Positions 60,371 through 64,000 of a stretch of DNA of 64,000 nt are shown piece after piece; positions within the stretch are counted from its first letter, which is position 1; each line of letters opens with the position of its first letter. Below the pieces are notes generated by a model. That model saw only the letters and a program-made list of their open reading frames with translations. It made no database searches and was not told where the DNA came from. Where the stretch lies: contig OY282610.1 in NCBI GenBank assembly GCA_958298945.1, positions 40,183,667 through 40,247,666 on the forward strand, written 5' to 3'. A program made the position numbers and the translations under genes. Source of the DNA: Atherix ibis (Eukaryota > Arthropoda > Insecta > Diptera > Athericidae).

Positions 60371-60911
60371 ATTTATATGAAATGGAAAAGTTAATTTAAA
60401 TTAAATTTACAATGAGAAATGGAAAACACGAATAAGTTTTATTTATTTATTTATTTAAGATTAGTTTTATTGCAATTATTTTTATTATTATTATTATTAT
60501 TATTGATTATTACTTACTGATTAATTGTTAAAATTTATATGAAAAAGAAAGGTCACTTTTTATAATGAATTTTAATTAATCAGTTTTTTATTCAAGATTC
60601 CCCCCTGCCTAGAAGATCCTAATTTTTTTTTCAATTAGTGGGTACCATCGGATTGATCATCATTTCCGAAATAGGAAAACTAAAATTATTTGGCTGAACA
60701 GTTGACTTTATTTCTCCTCATTAAGCTTCATAAAATTTTTTTGCCCTCCATAACTTCCCCACATTTTTTGTTCCTTTCCGCCAGTCGTGGTAGTTTTTTT
60801 TGTTGATTTCTTATTATGATTTATTTATTTTATTGTAATTTTCTTATTTTCCTTCTGTCTCTTCTTTTCTTCTCTATCATTTCCGCTTCCATGGAGAAAT
60901 GATTATCTTTA
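60371..60911. other. AT-rich spacer with a (TTA)n run
   Basis: TTA triplets occur at about 60479-60505. No gene. Confidence 0.55.
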
Positions 60912-62206
60912 CCGATGTATAAGCTTAAATCCGCTGTTTGTTTATAGATGACATGAGTGAGCGTGTTAAGCTACCATGGTACACCATACTTTTTTCTCAT
61001 GAGTTTGACATCTGTCAACATTAATCAGTGTACATTATCAGCAATTTCGTACAACAACATACAGTTTTCCTTTGGTAATCATGTCTAGTTTTGTGCCAGA
61101 AAAATAGCATATGCGGGAATCTCTGCTTTTCTGCTTCAATTTGAAGAAATCGGTTGCCAAATCGCATTGAATGCTTATGAAGGCCTATGATGACAGTGCT
61201 TTATCGGAAACAATGTGCCGAGACTGGTTTTGTCGGTTCAAAGACGGCAATTTTGACTAGTAGAAAGGAAAGTTGATGAAAGTTGAGGACGTAAGAAGCG
61301 TGAAAATCAGCCTAGGAAGATTGAGGACCATCAATTGCAGGCTCTTTTGGACGAAGACGATACCCAATCGTAAAAAATGCTCACGGAGCAATTGCGTGTT
61401 ACTCAGCTAGCCATTTCCATGCGTCCGCGTGCCATGGGGAAGATTGAAAAGATCGGAAAATGGGTGCCGCATGAATTGAACGATAGGCAGATGGAGCGTC
61501 ATCAAAACACATGCGAAATCTTGCTCGCCAGACAATAAAGAAATTCATTCCTGCATCGGGTTATGACAGGCGATGAAAAGTGGATATATTTCGATAATCC
61601 TAAACACAAGAAATCGTGCGTTGATCCCGGCCAACCATCAACATCTTCCCCAAGACCAAATCGCTTCGGACGGAAGACGATGCTGTGCGTTTGGTGGGAT
61701 CAGTAAGGTATCATCTACTATGAGATATTGAAACCTAGTAAAACTGTCAATGCCCACCACTACCACCAACAACTGATCGAATTGCGCCGTGCGCTGTGTG
61801 AAAAAAGGACGGATTATCAACAAAGACATGATAAGCTGATTTTCCTCCACGACAACGCAACAACGTACACGTCAAAAATGGTCCGAAACTACTTGGAGAC
61901 ACTCAACTGGGAGGTGCTACCTGGCGCCTTCCAACTACCATCTGTTTTCTTCGATGGGCCGCGCGCTCGCTGAGCAGCACTTCGATTCTTACGAAGACGT
62001 CCGAAAATGGCTTGATGAGTGATTTGCCTCGAAAGAGAAGGAATTTTTTTTGGCGTGGTATCCACAAATTTTCCCCGAGAGATGGGAAACATGTGTAGCT
62101 AGCGTGGGCAAGTACTTTGAATAAAGTTGTTTTTGCTTTCTATGAAAAAAAAATGTTTTTTTTTTTTTGACTAAAAAACAGTGGATTTAAGCTTATACAC
62201 TTCCAT
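60912..62206 (+). mobile_element. Mos1-like mariner, copy 2, inactive
   Basis: Inverted ends share TGTATAAGCTTAAATCC(G/A)C with copy 1. The outermost bases are decayed on both ends (CCGATG instead of CCAGGTG on the left, CACTTCCA on the right). TA precedes the left end. It has the same orientation as copy 1 (12797-14070), 48 kb away. Confidence 0.92.
61081..62094 (+). pseudogene. Mos1-like transposase pseudogene, copy 2
   Basis: ATG at 61081 (MSSFVPEK) is followed by TAG at codon 9 and by TGA at codon 30 (61168-61170), the latter identical in position to copy 1. More stops and indels follow. Recognisable parts are MGKIEKIGKWVPHELN, TCEILLARQ, VMTGDEKWIYFDNPKHKKSC, RPNRFGRKTMLCVWWDQ, HHYHQQLIELRRALCEKRTD and LIFLHDNATTYTSKMVRN. 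A 23-bp deletion at 61921 (relative to copy 1) removes most of the HPAYLPD segment and shifts the frame, and the codon for the third catalytic Asp has become AAC (Asn). The first two catalytic Asp remain. Confidence 0.92.
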
Positions 62207-62539
62207 GTGTCTCCATATTCTCCAATTTTTGCTGTTGTTATTTTTTAGTTTAAGTGTACTACTTTGCACAAACTTCAAACTCGCAGCATAATCTGTGCAT
62301 ATAGTTAGCGACAAGCATGGCTAGTAAGGTAAAGTATTTTCTGAGTATGGTTATAACTGGTCATATTCCTGTTGAACTTCATTTTCTTTAATATCCGAAT
62401 TTTTTATATCTTCCTCTTCCCATCTAATACTGATTAACTCTCATGTATTCCATAATAAACAACCATAATAATATGAATAAAAGTAATTAAGAATAGTTGT
62501 TAGCGATACCTAGTGGATCTTTTGCTGTCATTAAAATGA
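62207..62539. other. Spacer, possibly decayed LINE sequence
   Basis: AT-rich with no clear motif. The last part may be the region before the Jockey RT core. Confidence 0.4.
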
Positions 62540-62920
62540 TTTCTTAACCAAATAAACCTGATAATTTTCCTTTTTGCCTAAAGACCTATCTCAGCCTTTT
62601 ACCAATCCTTGGTAAGATTTTTGGAAAAAAACTCTTATTAAAACGACTCTATCTATCCCAGTCCTAGTTAATAAAAAAAATATTCCTGATCACAAATTTA
62701 GCTTCCTCTCTTGAGAGGAAATAGTATTGTCCAGGCATATTTTTAGATATCTCCCAAGCTTTTGATCGTTTGTGACATCCTGGACTCTTTTGGAAACTTA
62801 AGAGCTTTCTTCCTTCAACATCTACTTTATCATAAATTTCTATCTTTCCTAACGTCATTTGGAAGTTGCAATTAAATCAGAATCCTCGGAAATATACCCT
62901 ATTCTAACTGGAGTTCCACA
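62540..62920 (+). pseudogene. Jockey-type LINE reverse transcriptase fragment, first part
   Basis: Plus-strand frames with frequent shifts give YLSLLPILGKIF (the SYRPISLLP block), LLLKRLY, a QF/SFLS-like region, IFLDISQAFDRL followed by a stop and HPGLFWKLKSF (the catalytic block with the first Asp), and then SESSEIYPILTGVP, where the satellite insert begins. Resuming after 63756, the frame continues PQGSFVGP, so the two parts are one element. Confidence 0.83.
62887..62920. repeat. 34-bp direct duplication, left of satellite insert
   Basis: Begins CGGAAATATACCCTATTCTA and is identical over 34 bases to 63757-63790. It encodes part of the LINE RT (EIYPILTGVP), so it is target sequence. Confidence 0.95.
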
Positions 62921-63756
62921 TGATCATTAAAGCTATAATTAACAATATTTTAAACATTATTATTATAATTATTTTTACGATATTTTTCCTACATACTTGA
63001 CAGGAATTTAAGGTCTCAAACTGACAGAATCTCAAAAAATTTAAAAACGAGAAGAATTTCAAAAACTTAAGCAATCTTGATTATTATTTTTATGATATTT
63101 TTCTTATATACTTGATAGTCTCAAACTGGACAGAATTTCAAAAAATTTAGGAACGAGAAGAATCTCAAATAATTAAGCAATCTTGATTATTATTTTGATT
63201 ATATTTTTATGATATAATTAACAGAAATTTAAGGTCTCAAAATGAAAAGAATCTCAAAAAATTTAGTAACGAGAAGAATTTCAAAAAATTTAGCAATCTT
63301 GATTATTATTTTGGTTTTATTTTCTTATATACTTGACAGGAATTTAAGGTCTCAAAATGAAAAGAATCTCAAAAAATTTAGTAACGAGAAAAGTTTCAAA
63401 AAATTTAGCAATCTTGATTATTATTTTGATTATATTTTTCCTATACACTTGAGAGGAATTTAAGGTCTCAAAATGAAAAGAATCTCAAAAAATTTAGTAA
63501 CGAGAAGAATTTCAAAAACTTAAGCAATCTTGATTATTATTTTGATTATATTTTTCTTATATACTTGATAGGAATTTAAGGTCTCAAACTGGACAGAATT
63601 TCAAAAAATTTAGAAACGAGAAGAATCTCAAAAAATTAAGCAGTCTTGATTATTATTTTTATGATATTTTTCTTATATACTTAACAGGAATTTAAGGTCT
63701 CAAAATGAAAAAAATCTCCAAAAATTTAGTAACGAGAAGAGTTTCAAAAAATATAG
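62921..63756. repeat. Satellite block with ~115-bp monomer inserted in the Jockey LINE
   Basis: The marker AGGTCTCAAA or a close form recurs near 63011, 63118, 63231, 63347, 63463, 63578 and 63694 (steps 107-116 bp), about 6.5 monomers. Each has AAAAAATTTAGTAACGAGAA and a TTGATTATTATTTTGATTAT stretch. The family differs from the other satellites in the window. Confidence 0.93.
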
Positions 63757-64000
63757 CGGAAATATACCCTATTCTAACTGGAGTTCCACAAGGCAGTTTC
63801 GTTGGTCCCATTTAATATAATTTTTATACCCATGATGACATCCTATCAGCTCTTAATACTACGAGTATCATTGCTAATTATGCAGATGATACAGCCATAC
63901 TTGCTATCCTTACAAATCTTGACATAGCTTCCAAAAATTTACTATCCCATATACACAACCTTCAATCCTGGTTTATTAAATGAACAAAAAAGTACTCATA
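63757..64000 (+). pseudogene. Jockey-type LINE reverse transcriptase fragment, second part, runs off the window
   Basis: Starts with the 34-bp duplicate and continues PQGSFVGPI, stop, YNFYTHDDILSAL, then the catalytic box NYADDTAILAIL and a thumb-like HIHNLQSWFIK before a stop. The order GVPQGS...GP...YADDTA is characteristic of Jockey-clade RT. The element continues beyond 64000. Confidence 0.85.

Overview
This window is AT-rich eukaryotic nuclear DNA, most likely from an insect and probably a fly. The signs are compact introns of about 58-90 bp with GTAAG-type donors and a CTAAT-like branch site, a recognisable Mediator subunit gene (MED18) whose N-terminus looks dipteran, and many insect-type Tc1/mariner and non-LTR elements. 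Host genes are few. Most of the 64 kb is transposon debris and satellite DNA.

Layout: (1) 1-2.3 kb, the 3' part of an unrecognised host gene: one exon at the left edge, an intron carrying a dead mariner (220-1511), a second exon, and perhaps a polyglutamine last exon. (2) 4.5-5.6 kb, a 308-codon gene of unknown function with a 5' UTR intron, flanked by ~90-bp direct repeats. (3) 6.3-7.45 kb, MED18 on the minus strand with four coding exons. (4) 9.9-11.87 kb, a 5'-truncated non-LTR retrotransposon (R1/LOA type, minus strand) with a foldback at its truncated end. (5) 12.8-14.07 kb, a Mos1-like mariner. (6) 16.58-20.33 kb, a 14-bp-unit minisatellite. (7) 20.9-22.4 kb, an irritans-type mariner fragment next to a DD41D mariner relative. 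(8) 23.4-27.0 kb, a 322-bp satellite. (9) 31.3-33.6 kb, an AT-rich satellite. (10) 35.3-45.4 kb, a ~10-kb satellite of 422/438-bp monomers with a 2,564-bp six-monomer higher-order repeat. (11) 45.9-54.1 kb, a graveyard holding a Tc1 fragment, a second mellifera-like mariner, DD41D-type relics and a LINE nested inside one of them. (12) 54.6-57.1 kb, a ~404-bp satellite. (13) 58.7-64.0 kb, a DD41D relic, a second Mos1-like copy and a Jockey-type LINE fragment; the DD41D and the LINE are each interrupted by a block of satellite.

The most unusual signal is in the last 6 kb. Two different satellites sit as discrete inserts inside two unrelated transposons, and each insert is bounded by an exact direct duplication of target sequence (27 bp and 34 bp). 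This looks like insertion of satellite blocks as units rather than local slippage. Second, three DD41D copies share two inactivating lesions (a stop, and Gly in place of the second catalytic Asp), and two Mos1-like copies share a stop at the same codon. Dead lineages therefore seem to have been multiplied, either in trans or by segmental duplication. Three strong inverted repeats, one shaped like a miRNA precursor, also stand out. No intact transposase was found.
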